Shown here one piece after another: positions 1 through 10,818 of a stretch of DNA of 64,000 nucleotides. Position numbers and translations under genes: made by a program. The first letter of the stretch is position 1. Each line of letters opens with the position of its first letter. The stretch is from Sceloporus undulatus (taxonomy: Eukaryota; Chordata; Lepidosauria; Squamata; Phrynosomatidae), in assembly GCF_019175285.1 (NCBI RefSeq), contig NC_056527.1:121510382-121574381 (forward strand), given 5' to 3'. The notes under the pieces were generated by a model. The model was given only the letters and a program-made list of their open reading frames with translations. It was not told where the DNA came from and ran no database searches.

Positions 1-169
1 AAATGCCAGAGAGACCAGGGTTCAAATCCCTGCTCCGTCAAAGGAACCCACTGGANNNNNNNNNNCAAGTTGCACCATCTCAGAAGAAGGCAACAGCAAA
101 ATGAAGAAACTTCGCCTCCAAGAAGCCTCACAATAGGTTTGCCTTAACAACAACAACAGCAACAGCAAC
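1..169 (+). repeat. tRNA-headed SINE, 5' truncated, with gap
   Basis: Contains the B-box-like GGTTCAAATCC, the body of the dominant SINE of this window, and a (CAA/CAG)n tail. The centre is lost in the N run. Full copies read: head with two pol III boxes, a CTCTCTCAGCCTC body, GCCAAGAAAACCC, then CACACAACAAC. Confidence 0.85.
56..65. other. 10-N assembly gap inside a SINE
   Basis: Ten N bases interrupt the first SINE of the window. The round length suggests a placeholder rather than a measured gap. Confidence 0.95.
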
Positions 170-689
170 CTTCATTCTGCTTTTTGCATCTGACAAAGTG
201 CTTTGGTGGGATTTTCCCAGTGAGTCAAAACTTCTGAAGTATGTTTGCTCCTAAATCAAAAGAGGTATATAATACATTATATGTCTCTTCTCTGAAAGGG
301 GAGCCAAGATCCCACGTCGAAGTAAAGTGTCATTTAATACTCCTGTGGTTATATGACAGTTTCTTAATGCCACCTTCTTAGTAAATGGAGATAGTGAGGC
401 TGTCATGGGCATCTGGATGCATAATGTGCAGATATTTGTTATGCACAAACACATTTGATGTGCAAGTGTGTGCAGCCATGCAACTCCACTTTCACAGCCG
501 TGAACCAGACAACAATGTGCAACTGCTTCCACAGGAAAACTTGCAAATGTTTGTAACACACTAATAGGATTCTGCCCTACTTTTAGGAGAGAAAAAACAA
601 TCTGTCTCCAGTCTGAATGTTTCTAGAACACTAAAGTCACACTAGGCTTGACAACATGTTTAATGCATCTCTCTTAAACCTTCTGAGTA

Positions 690-1230
690 CAGTCATGTTT
701 TGATAACTTCCCACATTTTAATCCGACCTCCATTTTCTTTGGCGGGAGCAAATCTGGCAAAAGCTGTAACGTGTCAAAGGTTTCAGTTCAGTTTGCTATA
801 ATCTGATGGAGCTTTTTATCAAGTGGCATTTTTCTAGCTGGAGAATTCAATGTGTGTCTCTGTGTGTAAGTGTGTTTCTCTCTAGCCATCTGTAAAAGCG
901 CCTTAACGCTTATTCCAAAGAACGTTTTTTAGAAAGCCGAATGGAGAGGAAAACTAAATTACCAATTAACAATAGCCCTGCGCTGATGGAAGATCCAGAA
1001 AAAGGGCCACGGAAGAGAAAACATTTCCCTCTCTTCTGAAAGCTCTGCTCCTTCCAGTCCGTCTCATTTGTGGGTTTGACAAATGGATGATTCCTTGTAA
1101 CAATCTGGGCAGTGCCTCTCTTTTATTTGGAAGGAAAGTGTGCTTCGATCATTACTCTCACCTTAAAACAGCTTTGCTTTGATAGATCTCTCTTCAACAC
1201 CTCTGCTCTTAATTCCTGTTAAATCTCCAT
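690..1230. other. Repeat-free block, possible conserved non-coding sequence
   Basis: No known repeat and no exon. Homeodomain-like AATTACCAATTAAC lies near 957. Conservation is not testable here. Confidence 0.2.
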
Positions 1231-1483
1231 TTTGCACAAAGGTTTCCATAAAAGTAGTGTTTACTTTGCTTCTGCGACAACTCCCAGAAGACTTCATCAG
1301 GCCACTTCTCTCTCTGTCCTCAAATCATTCTTCAAAAATCCATTTTTTCCATTAATCCTTTCTTTCGTTCAGCCTCTCATTCATCCCCTTCAATTGAAAA
1401 TAATAATAATAATTTGCTGGTCTTCTGCCTTGGTCACCATTTCCCTCTCCTCCATTTGCCTTCCTCATCGCTGAAGCTTCAGC

Positions 1484-1672
1484 TGCATCCGCACTGCAGA
1501 AATAATCCACTTTGGCACCACTTTAACTGCCATGGCTCAGTGCTATGGGATTCTAGGAACTCTTGTGAGCCTTCTCTATCACAGACCCCTTGTGCCACAA
1601 CTACAATTCCCATTATTCAGTAGCATTGAGCTTTGGCAGTTCAAGTAGTGTCAAACTGCAGTGTGGATGCAA
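1484..1672. mobile_element. Palindromic MITE, family A
   Basis: Family A has ends like CACTGTAGAAATAATGCAG with CACTTTAACTGCC arms and a GGGATTTGTAG/CAAATCCC centre, mirrored end to end. This copy is diverged. The superfamily is not assigned, and no transposase is seen. Confidence 0.7.
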
Positions 1673-1824
1673 CCTTCGATTGCAAACTCCATGATCCAAA
1701 GAACTGGTTATCCTGCCTGGTTATCTGAAATTGTTCTGTTCTATAGAAGCATGCTTTCCTCACTGTGCTTGACCGCACTAATATACCAGTTTGATCCCAC
1801 TTTAACTCTCATGAATTTTTCCTA

Positions 1825-1948
1825 TGCATCTGAGGAAGTAGACTCAAGTCTGCAAAAGCTCATGTTACCAACTTCTTTCTTAGTCTCAAAGTTGTTGCAA
1901 GATCCCTTTGCATACTGGTTTTCCAGACTAACATGGCTATTATGTCTA
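1825..1948. mobile_element. Family B MITE, half copy
   Basis: Family B: GCATCTGAGGAAGTAG, AAAGCTCATG, CCAACTTCTTTCTT, TGCAAGATCCCTTTGCAT, then a GACTAACATGGCTA end. Full copies mirror this from both ends. A SINE follows directly. Confidence 0.75.
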
Positions 1949-2106
1949 TCACGGGGTTTTCTTGGGAGGTTTGCCATTGCTGCCTTCTGAGGCTGAGAGA
2001 GTGTGACTTTTGCCCAAGGTCTCCCAGTGGGTTTCATGGCTGAGTAGGGAATCAAACCCTGCTCTCCAGAGTCATAGTCCAGCACTCAAGCCACTATGCG
2101 GCATTG
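1949..2106 (-). repeat. SINE, dominant family
   Basis: Reverse complement of the family body and tRNA-like head (GGCTGAGAGAGTGTGAC, then TCAAACCCTG). The CAA tail end is missing. Confidence 0.85.
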
Positions 2107-2540
2107 GATCTCATCGTTTTAGGACATTTCAAATAATGTCCGCCGTGGGACAACAAGGTATGGATGGCGATATCCTCTGCATTATTTATTCTGGGGCTCG
2201 AAAGAATGTTCTCTTTGGAGCCGATCTTCTCGTAAGCAGGGCCTGAGTTGGGAAGGAAGACCTGCAGGCAGAGTCCATCTGTATCATCATTCCCCTCCGC
2301 AGCCGCCCACTCCTGGCTTCTCAGCTTGGGGACGGTGGCTGCCTGCAAGTCTCCCTTCCGGTGGCTGATGTGCGTTGAGGCGACAGCTGTCACATCCAAT
2401 GTCCCCACTCCTGAGTTGTCCTTTTCTCAGGCTGACTGGTAGATGCACAGAATCAGTCTGAGCGTGGCTGTTTCTCCAGCATTACATTGAAACTTGTTGG
2501 CATTTCATTAAGGAAAACCAGCCCTGCAAATTGCCAATGG

Positions 2541-2565
2541 AGGAGGAGGAGGAGGAGGAGGAGGA
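2541..2565 (+). repeat. (GGA)n microsatellite
   Basis: Eight or more GGA triplets beside a SINE. Confidence 0.9.
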
Positions 2566-2576
2566 GTGGCTCATGC

Positions 2577-2700
2577 CATGATGGGGTTTTCTCCACAAGG
2601 TTTATTCCAAGGAAATTTGCCTTTGCTTCTTCTTAGGCTGGGAAAAGGTGACTTGCCTAAGGTCATGCAGTTGGTTTCTATAACCAAGTAGGAGTCCACT
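2577..2700 (-). repeat. SINE fragment, diverged
   Basis: Minus-strand body of the dominant SINE; the head is only partly recognisable. It abuts the pentameric satellite. Confidence 0.65.
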
Positions 2701-3200
2701 ACATTGTGCTCCAAGGCACTGCAATGCAAATGCAATGCATCACACTCCACTGCAATGTATCCCACTATGCTACATCCCACTGCATGCACTCCACCGCACT
2801 GCCCTGCAAAGTATTGCACTCCATCACAATGTACTCCACCACACTACATCACACTGCATTACACTCTGCCACACCGCAATGCACTGCACCACATTGCACC
2901 ACATTTCATTACACCCCACTGAACAGCACCACACTGCATTACACCGCACCATACTGCATTGCACTCCACTTCATTGTGCTGCACTGCATCACACTCCACC
3001 ACACTCCACCATACTGCAGTGCACTGCACTGCACTGCACTCCACCAGACTGCACTGCACTGCATTGCATCACACTACCACACACTGCATCACACTGCAAG
3101 GAAATGCATCACACTCCAAGTGCACTGTACCACACTGCACAGCATTATACTGCATTGCATAACATTGCACCGCACTGCATCAGACCTCAATCCCACTCTG
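2700..3200 (+). repeat. Pentameric satellite (CACTG/CATTG/CACCA units)
   Basis: About 100 five-base units of the form CACTG, CATTA, CACTC, CACCA, CATCA run for 500 bases. A 5-mer repeat reads as five-codon cycles without stops, so + frames of up to 187 codons and a minus frame stay open. These are not genes. Confidence 0.88.
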
Positions 3201-4117
3201 TACTGCATCTGTAGAAGTGCATTTTTATCCTTGAAAGCTCTTGCTGAAATAAAAACCAGGTGGCCTTAAAGGTGCTGCCACATTCCCCTTTTTCTTACCC
3301 CTTCCCTTCTTCCTTTATATACTTTTCCTCCAGTGGGCTGTAGATATTGATTTATTAGCTATTGATTTATTAGCTACTTCCATCCTCTTGATCAGTTTGC
3401 AATGCGATACCAAATATTAAAACATGCTTTGAATTATAGGTTCCACAAAGCTGGGTATGTGAGACAAGATCTGGAGAATGCCATACAGAAAGCAAAGCCT
3501 GGAGGAAACCATTTCTCTGCGGCCACATTTTAAAAGTCTTTGCCAGACAGGGCTGAGTTTTAATCAGCATTATATCCTCAGAGACATTGTTTGGTGAGGA
3601 GAGTATTTGGAAGTTATCTAATAGGAGGATTACCCTTCAGTGTACCTTTCAGTATGCAATTTTGCAAAGCATATGACATGAGAACCGGTATTAAATATGA
3701 ATGTACATTTAATTTCAGAGTTTAAAGGATGCTCTCCTAATATCCCATGCATTTAGCCGATGAGTAATGTTCCAAACTGTACAGATACAAGGCCTGAAAC
3801 CAATTGCTAGTCCCCAAATGAGTCGATCTGTGGAATCGGCTGCTGGATGGTGAAGCAACACTTACATAAGTCCCACTGATGGGATTTAAATGGGTCTACT
3901 TTACTTAGGACTATTTTTAATTGGATTTAGACTAATGTTGTGTACGCCAATACAGTATAGGAAACGGTTATCTGTTCATTTTAAGCGCACGCAAAATAGC
4001 TGAAAGGAATCCCTGTGATCAGATTAAAGAGCTCTAAATTAAAATCGTCTTTGTTCACTTTGTAAAAGCGGAGAGGAGGGAGGGAAGGAAGGAAGGAAGG
4101 ATAATGTTCTGGACAGA

Positions 4118-4274
4118 AACAGGTAGCTATCCAGCCTCTTTCTGAAAACATCCAGAGAAGGAGAGTCCACTGTCTCTGAAGGCAATTGGCTCCATTGCAG
4201 AAACGGAACCTGCAAAAATGATGTTCAATTGAAATCTACTCTCCTGTAACCTCCAACCGTTAGACCTGATCTTA
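4118..4274 (-). mobile_element. CR1-like LINE fragment
   Basis: CCAGCCTCTTTCTGAAAAC, AGAAGGAGAGTCCACTG and CTCTCCTGTAACCTCC follow the antisense wording of the CR1 3' region. Confidence 0.6.
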
Positions 4275-4340
4275 CCCAGGTCACTTTAGGGTTGCCATAA
4301 ATTGGAGATGACTTGAAAGCATACAACAGCAACGACAAGA
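4275..4340 (+). repeat. SINE 3' end fragment
   Basis: GGGTTGCCATAAATTGGAGA and a CAACAG tail, joined to a CR1-like fragment on its left. Confidence 0.6.
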
Positions 4341-4770
4341 AGACAAATGCAGTCTTTCAGATAGTCTGGTCCCAAGCTATCCTGGGCTTTCTTATTCCTA
4401 AGGAGTGCTCTGAATTGGGCTGTTGCTTCTCAAAGGATGCTCTGCTCGGTTCATTATCATAATGAGGCCTTTGACGCGGAAAGGAAAGCAACAGAAACCG
4501 GAATGGCGGTGCAAAAGAGGCCTTGTTGGAGAACCGACCCGTATTCCTGTTTGGAGATAAGAGAGAGAGCTTGGATCTGTCTCAGCTGTTTTACATGTTT
4601 GTTTAAAAACCAAGGGTGCTGTGTTTATGAGCTCCATTCCAGCCTGATGCCAGGCAATCTGTTCTGCAAATGGGAAAGAATGCAACTGGGCAAAAGATGC
4701 AAATGGGTTTCAGATAAAGATGGGATATAGAAAGAGCCCCCATACCTGTTCAGACTGTCTGTCTGTCTAA

Positions 4771-4896
4771 TCCAGGTTGAGGCTGAGAGAGTATGGCTTG
4801 CCTCAAGTCACCTAGTGGGTTTCGTGATGGAGCTGGGATTCGAACCCTGGTCTCCAGAGTCATAGCCCAATACCCAAACCATTACTCCATGCAGAC
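4771..4896 (-). repeat. SINE, head half
   Basis: Minus-strand body and head (GAGGCTGAGAGAGTATGGC, GATTCGAACCCTGG). Confidence 0.85.
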
Positions 4897-5344
4897 CTCT
4901 ACCTCCACATTAACCCCAATGCCTCTATTTTTTCTTTATGCAAACCCAATGGTGGGCACAAGCATCTCTGGACGCTTGGGCCTTGGAAAAGTAGCAAGTC
5001 CCATGTCAGTGGGGTGACCAATCCACTTTGGGTTTTAGCTGGAGCTTTAAAGGATTTGCCCAGAGGAAAGGACGAAGAGGGAGCATAAAGCGCATGTCAT
5101 ACTGTATCTTACTGTAAGAAATATTACAATTATCAGTAATATTTGGATTTGGGGTTTGGTTTGTGTGACAATAAAAAGGGGGGGAGTGTGATTTATGGAA
5201 CAGAGGAGAGATATAGGTGAAGGGGGGAAAGTCTATATAAAAGAAAGAACAATATGGAAGTTAAAGAAGAGACTATATCGATGTGAAAACAACTGTAGGA
5301 ATTTGTGTGTGATGTCAGATGATATGATAATTTCATTAAAAAAA

Positions 5345-5600
5345 TAAAATAGAGTTCCAGCTAAAACCCAAAGCAGACCCCAGGTCAGTGAGGCGACCGA
5401 TCCGCTTTGGGTTTTAGCTGGAACATTAAAGGAGCTGTCCAGAGCATTGCACATTTTTGTGCAGACCTTTAACCCCTCCAAAAATGTTCAACTCTCTGGA
5501 CAGCTCCTTTAAAGTTCCAGCCAAAACCCAAAGCGGATGGGTCACTGACATGGGAGCCACTACTTTCCCAAGGCCCAGGCGTCCAGAGAGCGGACCTGCT
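5345..5600. mobile_element. Inverted repeat, family C (unclassified)
   Basis: Left arm 5383-5460 and right arm 5479-5550 mirror each other (GATCCGCTTTGGGTTTTAGC / CCAAAACCCAAAGCGGAT, AGGAGCTGTCCAGAG / CTCTGGACAGCTCCTT). A third, opposite piece lies at 5353-5390. Diverged relatives: 4985-5060, 7062-7175, 25412-25520, 31858-32012, 32243-32325. Confidence 0.7.
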
Positions 5601-5762
5601 TTCTAGCACTGTGTTGCAAGATGTCTTGCGCCACTGCTGCAACAAACCCTTTGGGTTGGCATAAAGGAAAGGTGGAGGCTTTGGGGTTGGCATTTTAAGA
5701 TTAAAAGAGCAAAAGAAGGGGAAAATAGAGGAAAAGAAAAGCAGAGGAGAGAAAGAGGGGGA

Positions 5763-5787
5763 CACACAAACACACACACACACACAA
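5763..5787 (+). repeat. (CA)n microsatellite
   Basis: ACACACAAACACACACACAC run after a purine-rich stretch. Confidence 0.9.
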
Positions 5788-6235
5788 AACCACTGTGGGT
5801 AGAGTTGCTATGGAAACTGGCAGCCTGTAGGCTGGCATGTTGCCTGACACCGAGATGGAAAAACAGTTCAAAGGTAAAACTTGGCACAGGGATGTTGTCT
5901 TTTGTCAGAGATGTTTCCAGGAGGACAAAAGCAGCTGGCAGCAGCACCTTGGTAGCGCCAGTTCCCTGCGTTGCCTTTTCTTCCTCCATCTCACCCAGTG
6001 GCTTGCAAGGCTGACCTGGCAAGAGGAGACAGAAGAAGCAACAGTGGGCACCATTGGCATTGTGCAGTAGGCCAAGGAAAGGAAGGAAGGAAGGAAGGGA
6101 AGCAGGGAAAGAAGGACATCTCAACCCAGAGGTGGAATCCACAAAGTGGCCGCTGCAACCCATCCATCCATTTCCCATCTGGAGATGTTTGACGATATGG
6201 TGAGTAAATGTTATGCATGAGCAAAACCCTGTAGT

Positions 6236-6820
6236 TGGAACTGTGTATACAGACGGAGCCTCCTTTATCCAACAAGCTTAAAACCAGAAGTGTGTTGGGG
6301 ATTTTGGATTCTGGAATACTTGCATGGGCTCCAAATCTAAACACAAAATTTATGTTTCATGCACAACCTATATACGCACTCTTATACTGTATAACTTTGT
6401 GCATGAGATGCAGAACCATCGGAAAGCAAAAGTGTCACTGTCTCAGCCACGCATGAACAAAGCTTTGGATTTTGGAGCATTTGAGGTTTGGGAATTTTGG
6501 ACAAGGGAGGCTCACCCTGTACCATATATTTTAAATAATTGTGCGCATGAAACAAAGTTTGTGTATAGTGACCCATCATAAAGCAAAGGTGTCACTATCT
6601 CAGCTACCTATGGAAAAGGTTTTGGAACTTTGAAGCATGTCGGGTTTGGGAATTTTGGACAAGGGAGACTCAACTCATACAATATCTTTTTAATCATTGT
6701 GTGCATGAAACAAAGTTTGTGCGAAGTAACCCATCAGAAAGCAAAGGTGTCCCTGTCTCAGCCACGCATGAACAAGTTTTGGTTTTTGGCGGATTTCAGA
6801 TAAGGGAGCCATGAAAGAAA
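6236..6820. mobile_element. Tigger4/Zombi-like MITE, three tandem units
   Basis: CTCCTTTATCCAACAAGCTT start, then three times a block with TGCATGAAACAAAGTTTGTG, CATCAGAAAGCAAAGGTGTC and CTCAGCCACGCATGAACAA, and a final TTTCAGATAAGGGAGCC. Wording and order match the pogo-type Tigger4 (Zombi) ends known in mammals. No transposase. Confidence 0.65.
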
Positions 6821-7774
6821 AGTGCTGGGTAAAACCAATGTTTCGGTTTTTGTTGGGTAAATTCCACTCTTCTATAACTGATTTTGGGTATCTTACTTGC
6901 AATTGCACTGCATCATGGTGTTGTTAGTCTTAAAAATGGAATAGGTTGTGTGTCTTTTGCACTTGTATGTGTCACCGGTGGCAGCTTCCATATCAACAGT
7001 ATGGCGAATCTGTTCTAATTTGTAATCCAAACCTTTAAGAACATTTCCTAGCTGTGGAACCCTCACCGCACAAAAGTGTCAGCTCCTTGGATAACGCCTT
7101 TAAAGTTTGGACTGAGACCCAGAGCAGACTCACCACTGCACTGACATGGAAACTGCTAGCTCCCATTGTATTTTGCAAGTGAGGATGCAGATGGCTTAAC
7201 TGGGATGGCATGGGGCTCTCTTGTTCAAATGCTCTTAATCATGTTTGATTAGAGTCACTGTTTCTATCGATGTTATTGGATTTGCTTTATGGCCGACCTA
7301 TGAATGTTTCTTGCCAGCTTCGCCCTCCTTTTTGCAAGCTCCCAAGAAGTTAGCATTTCTGCATGTAGGGCAGGTGAAATGCTTCTCGTCTCCCATGCAG
7401 AGGCATTTAAGGACATGTAGAGGGAACATTAGAAAAGCACATTGCAGCTCTGTGTCACACGCTGCCAATGTTGAGGTCTGTCTTGAACAATGGCAGCATC
7501 TAGCCAGCCAATTATGTTTTATGTATAGTACCTTGAAACCAAAAGAACCAGGGCAGCCTTGGCTTTTAAACTGGAAGAGAGCAGGGGAGTAAATGAACTC
7601 ACATGGTTTGCAAATGGCCTCTTCAGCAGGAACATACCCTAAAGCTGTCCTGATTTGGATAGCCCCGATTATGCCTCTTTTAAGTTGTTTTTAAAATGCC
7701 CCAGTTTCTCTCTCTTCTTTCTACTTTGCCCTCTGCTTACTTCAGTTGCTGCAAAAGTGCAAAAGTAGTTGGCA

Positions 7775-8052
7775 CTCATAGTTTTGTTGTGGGGTTTTTG
7801 GGCGATGTGGCCATGTTCTAGAAGAGTTTATTCCTGATGTTTCGCCAGCATCTGTGGCTGGCATTGTCAGAGAACGCTGGCATGGAAGTGATTATATACC
7901 CCCCACTTTCTTCTATGCCAGCATTCTCTGAAAATGCCAGCCACAGATACTGGCAAAACGTCAGGAATAAACTCTTCCAGAACATGGCCACATCGCCCAA
8001 AAAACCCACAACAAAACTATGGATGCTGGCCATGAAAGCCTTCGACTTCACA
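7775..8052. mobile_element. Penelope-like terminal repeats, inverted pair
   Basis: A minus-oriented unit (7783-7885, GGGCGATGTGGCCATGTTCT, CTGATGTTTCGCCAGC) is mirrored by a + unit (7910-8045, GCCAGCCACAGATACTGGC, AACATGGCCACATCGCCC). The class is assigned from memory of similar sauropsid repeats; it could be another retroelement. Confidence 0.5.
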
Positions 8053-8632
8053 GTTTGCACTTGATTAGCTCAGAAGAAGAGCAAAAGAATGGGCACAGAT
8101 TGCATGGAGGGCACATTGGATTGCGATGTGCATTGATCTTGGATATGAAGACAGAGGCATTAAAGTCTGTATTTTCAGTGTACAATTCTCTCTGGAAACC
8201 CTGTTTTCCAAATTATCAAGAGGCCTGGATCATGGCTTGTGGTCTTGTGCTTCCAGCAAAGGGAATCTAGCAGAGCTCCTCATGCGCTCAGTGCTCACAT
8301 GTTTCCAAACAACATGTGCCAAACGGGGACCAAAACCACAAAGCAGTTCAAAAGCTGTCAGGGGAAAAGACATTTGCTGGGAGAGAAAACAAATGAGGCA
8401 TCAGAACTAGGAAGGAAAGGACAGACAAAAATAGTTTCGCTGGAATAGTTGCCCCAACAAAAGTGTCAGGGCTGAGATTTTCATGTCTGGAAGAAAGAGA
8501 AGAGAGACCTTTGAAATGCAGAAAGCGTGTCTCTTGCCAGTCAGATCAGGAAACGCGGCACCTTTTTCATCTCTGCATCTAGCTAGAAAATGGCAATGGA
8601 GATGCGGATCCATTCCAAAAAGTACCAGAGTT

Positions 8633-8860
8633 TGTATACTTGTGTACCTTGAGGTCATTTCTGACTTCTGGAGACTCTAAAGTGACCCTCTGGCAGGGTT
8701 TTCCTGGCAAGACTTTTTCAGAGATGTTTGCCCTCTGAAGAAGGCCTTCTTCTGAGGCTGAGAGAGTGTGACTTACCCAAAGTCACCCAATGGGTTTCCA
8801 TGACTGAGTGGGAATTCAAATCCTGGTCTCTGGAGTCTGAGTCCAGCATGGCTAGTACCT
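8633..8860 (-). repeat. SINE, full length
   Basis: Minus strand, from the TACCTTGAGGTCATTTCTGAC end to the tRNA-like head; a second copy follows at once. Confidence 0.85.
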
Positions 8861-9030
8861 TCAAGTCTACCTCATTGTAGGGTTTTCCTGGCAAGAGGTC
8901 ATGAATGGAGGTTTGCCATTGCCTCCCCCTGAAGTTGAGAGAGTGTGACTTCCCAAAGTTTTCATGGCTGAGAAGGGATTCCAACCCTGGTCTCTCAGAG
9001 GAATCCTGGTCACTATACCATCTCAGTTCT
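8861..9030 (-). repeat. SINE, adjacent tandem copy
   Basis: Same orientation as the preceding copy, with a shortened 3' part. The pair suggests serial insertion or duplication. Confidence 0.8.
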
Positions 9031-9252
9031 CTGTAGAGCAAAGGGAAGAAAGGTATGGAAGACAAGGGGAAGGGGAAGAAAGATTAAGGTTGCCATAAAC
9101 CAGAATTGAGGGGGCTTCTGGTGGCCAGAAGAAGTGAATTGAAGGCATCTGACAGTGTTGGTCATGAAAGACTATCAAGACTCCAAAGCATGGGAGCTGC
9201 GCCAGTATTTCTCCTCCTGTGTTCTTAACAATGAAGTCCTGCCCTTGGAGTG

Positions 9253-9440
9253 ATTTTGAAGAAGAGGAAGAGGGAAAAGAAGGGGAAGAGGAGCAAAAAA
9301 GGAGGAGGAAGAAGAGGAAGAAGGGAGGGAAGAGGAAGAGAGAGAAGAAGAGGAAATGGAGGAAAAGGAGGAAGAAGAGAGAAGGAAAAGGAAAAAGAGG
9401 AGGAGGAAGATGATGAAAAGGAGGAGGAGGAAGTGGCTGA
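9253..9440 (+). repeat. Purine-only tract (GAA/GGA/GGAA)
   Basis: Almost 190 bases with hardly any pyrimidine on the + strand, about 650 bases before the KCNIP3 promoter. Gives Lys/Glu/Arg-rich frames that are artefacts. Confidence 0.9.
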
Positions 9441-9894
9441 GCCTGGGGCACCTGCTGGCAAGGTTTCCCATTGCTAGTGATGGTTGTCTTTTTGCCTAGG
9501 CCTGAATGATCCTTGACTGGAGGGAGCTCTTTCCAGGCTGACTGTCAGGGCCCCCGATGGAGGGACTAAACAGCTGCAGCAGGTGCTGGGAACAGGGCTC
9601 TTGGGAGTGGATCTCTCTCCATCTCTCCATTTGCCAGATGACCCTCAGTGTCCCTTTGAACTCTCTGGTGCTATTGATCCTATTTATTATATAATACCAG
9701 GATGTAAACCCTCGACTATTTAATCCTTGCATTCAGGGATATCTGATGACACCAGGATTTCCCTGGCTGCAGAAGAAAGAGGAACATCCCTCTACTATTC
9801 GCCCTGTAGAAAAAGACATAGAAAAATACATGCACAGAAAAAGGGGTTTTCTGCACATCAGTTGGATGTACATTAGAGTCCCTTCCAACTTTGT

Positions 9895-10223
9895 TAGTTC
9901 CTCTGGGAGCCTGCATCCTCCTTCCTCCGAAGCAGAGGCGCCTTGGTGGTCCGAGGGCGTTGGCAACCCAGGCTCAGCAGCATCAGGAGCAGCACTGGAG
10001 CGGAGGGAGTTAAGGGCAGGCGGAGGCGGGCGGGCGGCGCTGGGCTTGGCATCTCAGCAGCAGCAGCAGCAGCATTAGCACCAGCAGCATCAGCCTCAGA
10101 TGCCAGCTGGGCAGAGAAGGAGGAGGGCAAGGGGGAAGCGGCGGTGCCCGCGGTTACATCACGCCCAGCGCCGGGCCAAGAAGGCAGGCACAGCCCCCGG
10201 GCAGCCTCTCTAAGACAGCAGCC
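9895..10223 (+). promoter_or_regulatory. KCNIP3: KCNIP3 canonical promoter and 5' UTR (GC/CpG-rich)
   Basis: This is the only strongly CpG-rich block in the first 20 kb, with runs such as GGCGGGCGGGCGGCGC, a CAG run and the CRE-like TTACATCACG. It directly precedes the ATG CAG | gtaaca first exon, so promoter plus 5' UTR is the natural reading. No TATA box is visible. An upstream reading frame starts at 10100 and closes at 10213, 10 bases before the KCNIP3 ATG. The transcription start itself cannot be placed from sequence alone. Confidence 0.7.
10100..10213 (+). other. Possible uORF in the KCNIP3 5' UTR
   Basis: The ATG at 10100 opens 37 codons in a GC-rich, Arg/Gly/Ala-rich frame and ends with TAA at 10211-10213, just before the main start at 10224. 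If transcription begins upstream of 10100 it could dampen translation of the canonical isoform. This is inference only, because the transcript start is unknown. Confidence 0.3.
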
Positions 10224-10229
10224 ATGCAG
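10224..10229 (+). CDS. KCNIP3: KCNIP3 canonical exon 1, codes Met-Gln only
   Basis: ATG CAG is followed at once by a donor (gtaaca, 10230). The ATG has a purine at -3 (cagccATGC). Human calsenilin also begins Met-Gln. Joined to exon 2, the frame gives [15 protein letters not shown], comparable with the human MQPAKEVTKASDGSLLGD. Only two residues are coded here, so gene predictors may miss this exon. Confidence 0.85.
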
Positions 10230-10755
10230 GTAACACTGGGGCAGCAGGGAAAGGGCAGGGGGTGGCCCCTTCCAGAGTGCCCAGGGAGAGTGCCAAGATG
10301 CCCAGGGAGAGTGCCCAGGAAGAGTGCCAAGAGAGTGCCAAGATATCAAGAGAGAGTGTCCAGGAAGGGTCCCAAGATGCCCAGGGAGAGTGCTCAGGGA
10401 AAATGCCAAGAGAGTCCCAAGATGCCCAGGGAAAGTGCCCAGGAAGAGTGCCAAGGGAGACCCAAGATGCCCAGAAAGAGTGCCCGGGAAGGGTCCCAAG
10501 ATGCCCAGGGAAAATGCCCAGGGAGAGTCACAAGATGCCCAAGGAAAGTGCCAAGATGTCCAGAGAGAGTGCTCAGGAAGGGGCTCAAGATGCCCAGGGA
10601 GAGTGCCCAGAGAGGGTCCCAAGATGCCAGGGAGAGTACCAACAAACCCAGGGAGAGTGTCAATCTGCCCAGCCAAGGAAAGGCCGGAGGAAGGAAGGAA
10701 AGTTTGTGCACTTGGTCTTGTGGGAGAGAACTACCTGATGAGGAACCCTAGGGGA

Positions 10756-10818
<63 letters not shown>

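Noticed and set aside
2706-3269. 187-codon His/Thr/Leu-rich frame
   Set aside because: Pure product of the pentameric satellite; other frames are open too.
5805-6070. Possible exon with donor-like AAAGGTAAAAC near 5870
   Set aside because: No recognisable peptide, no good acceptor, and simple-sequence neighbours.
1-9890. Exons of PROM2, expected upstream of KCNIP3 by human synteny
   Set aside because: No prominin-like peptide with splice borders was found; the gene may lie further left or be absent.
9894-10676. 260-codon minus-strand frame with Leu/Gly/His/Thr-rich repeats
   Set aside because: It is the translation of the intron-1 minisatellite and the GC-rich promoter; repetitive and without homology.
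10262-10676. CRISPR-like array
   Set aside because: Units are imperfect and contiguous without unique spacers, in a vertebrate intron; a minisatellite.
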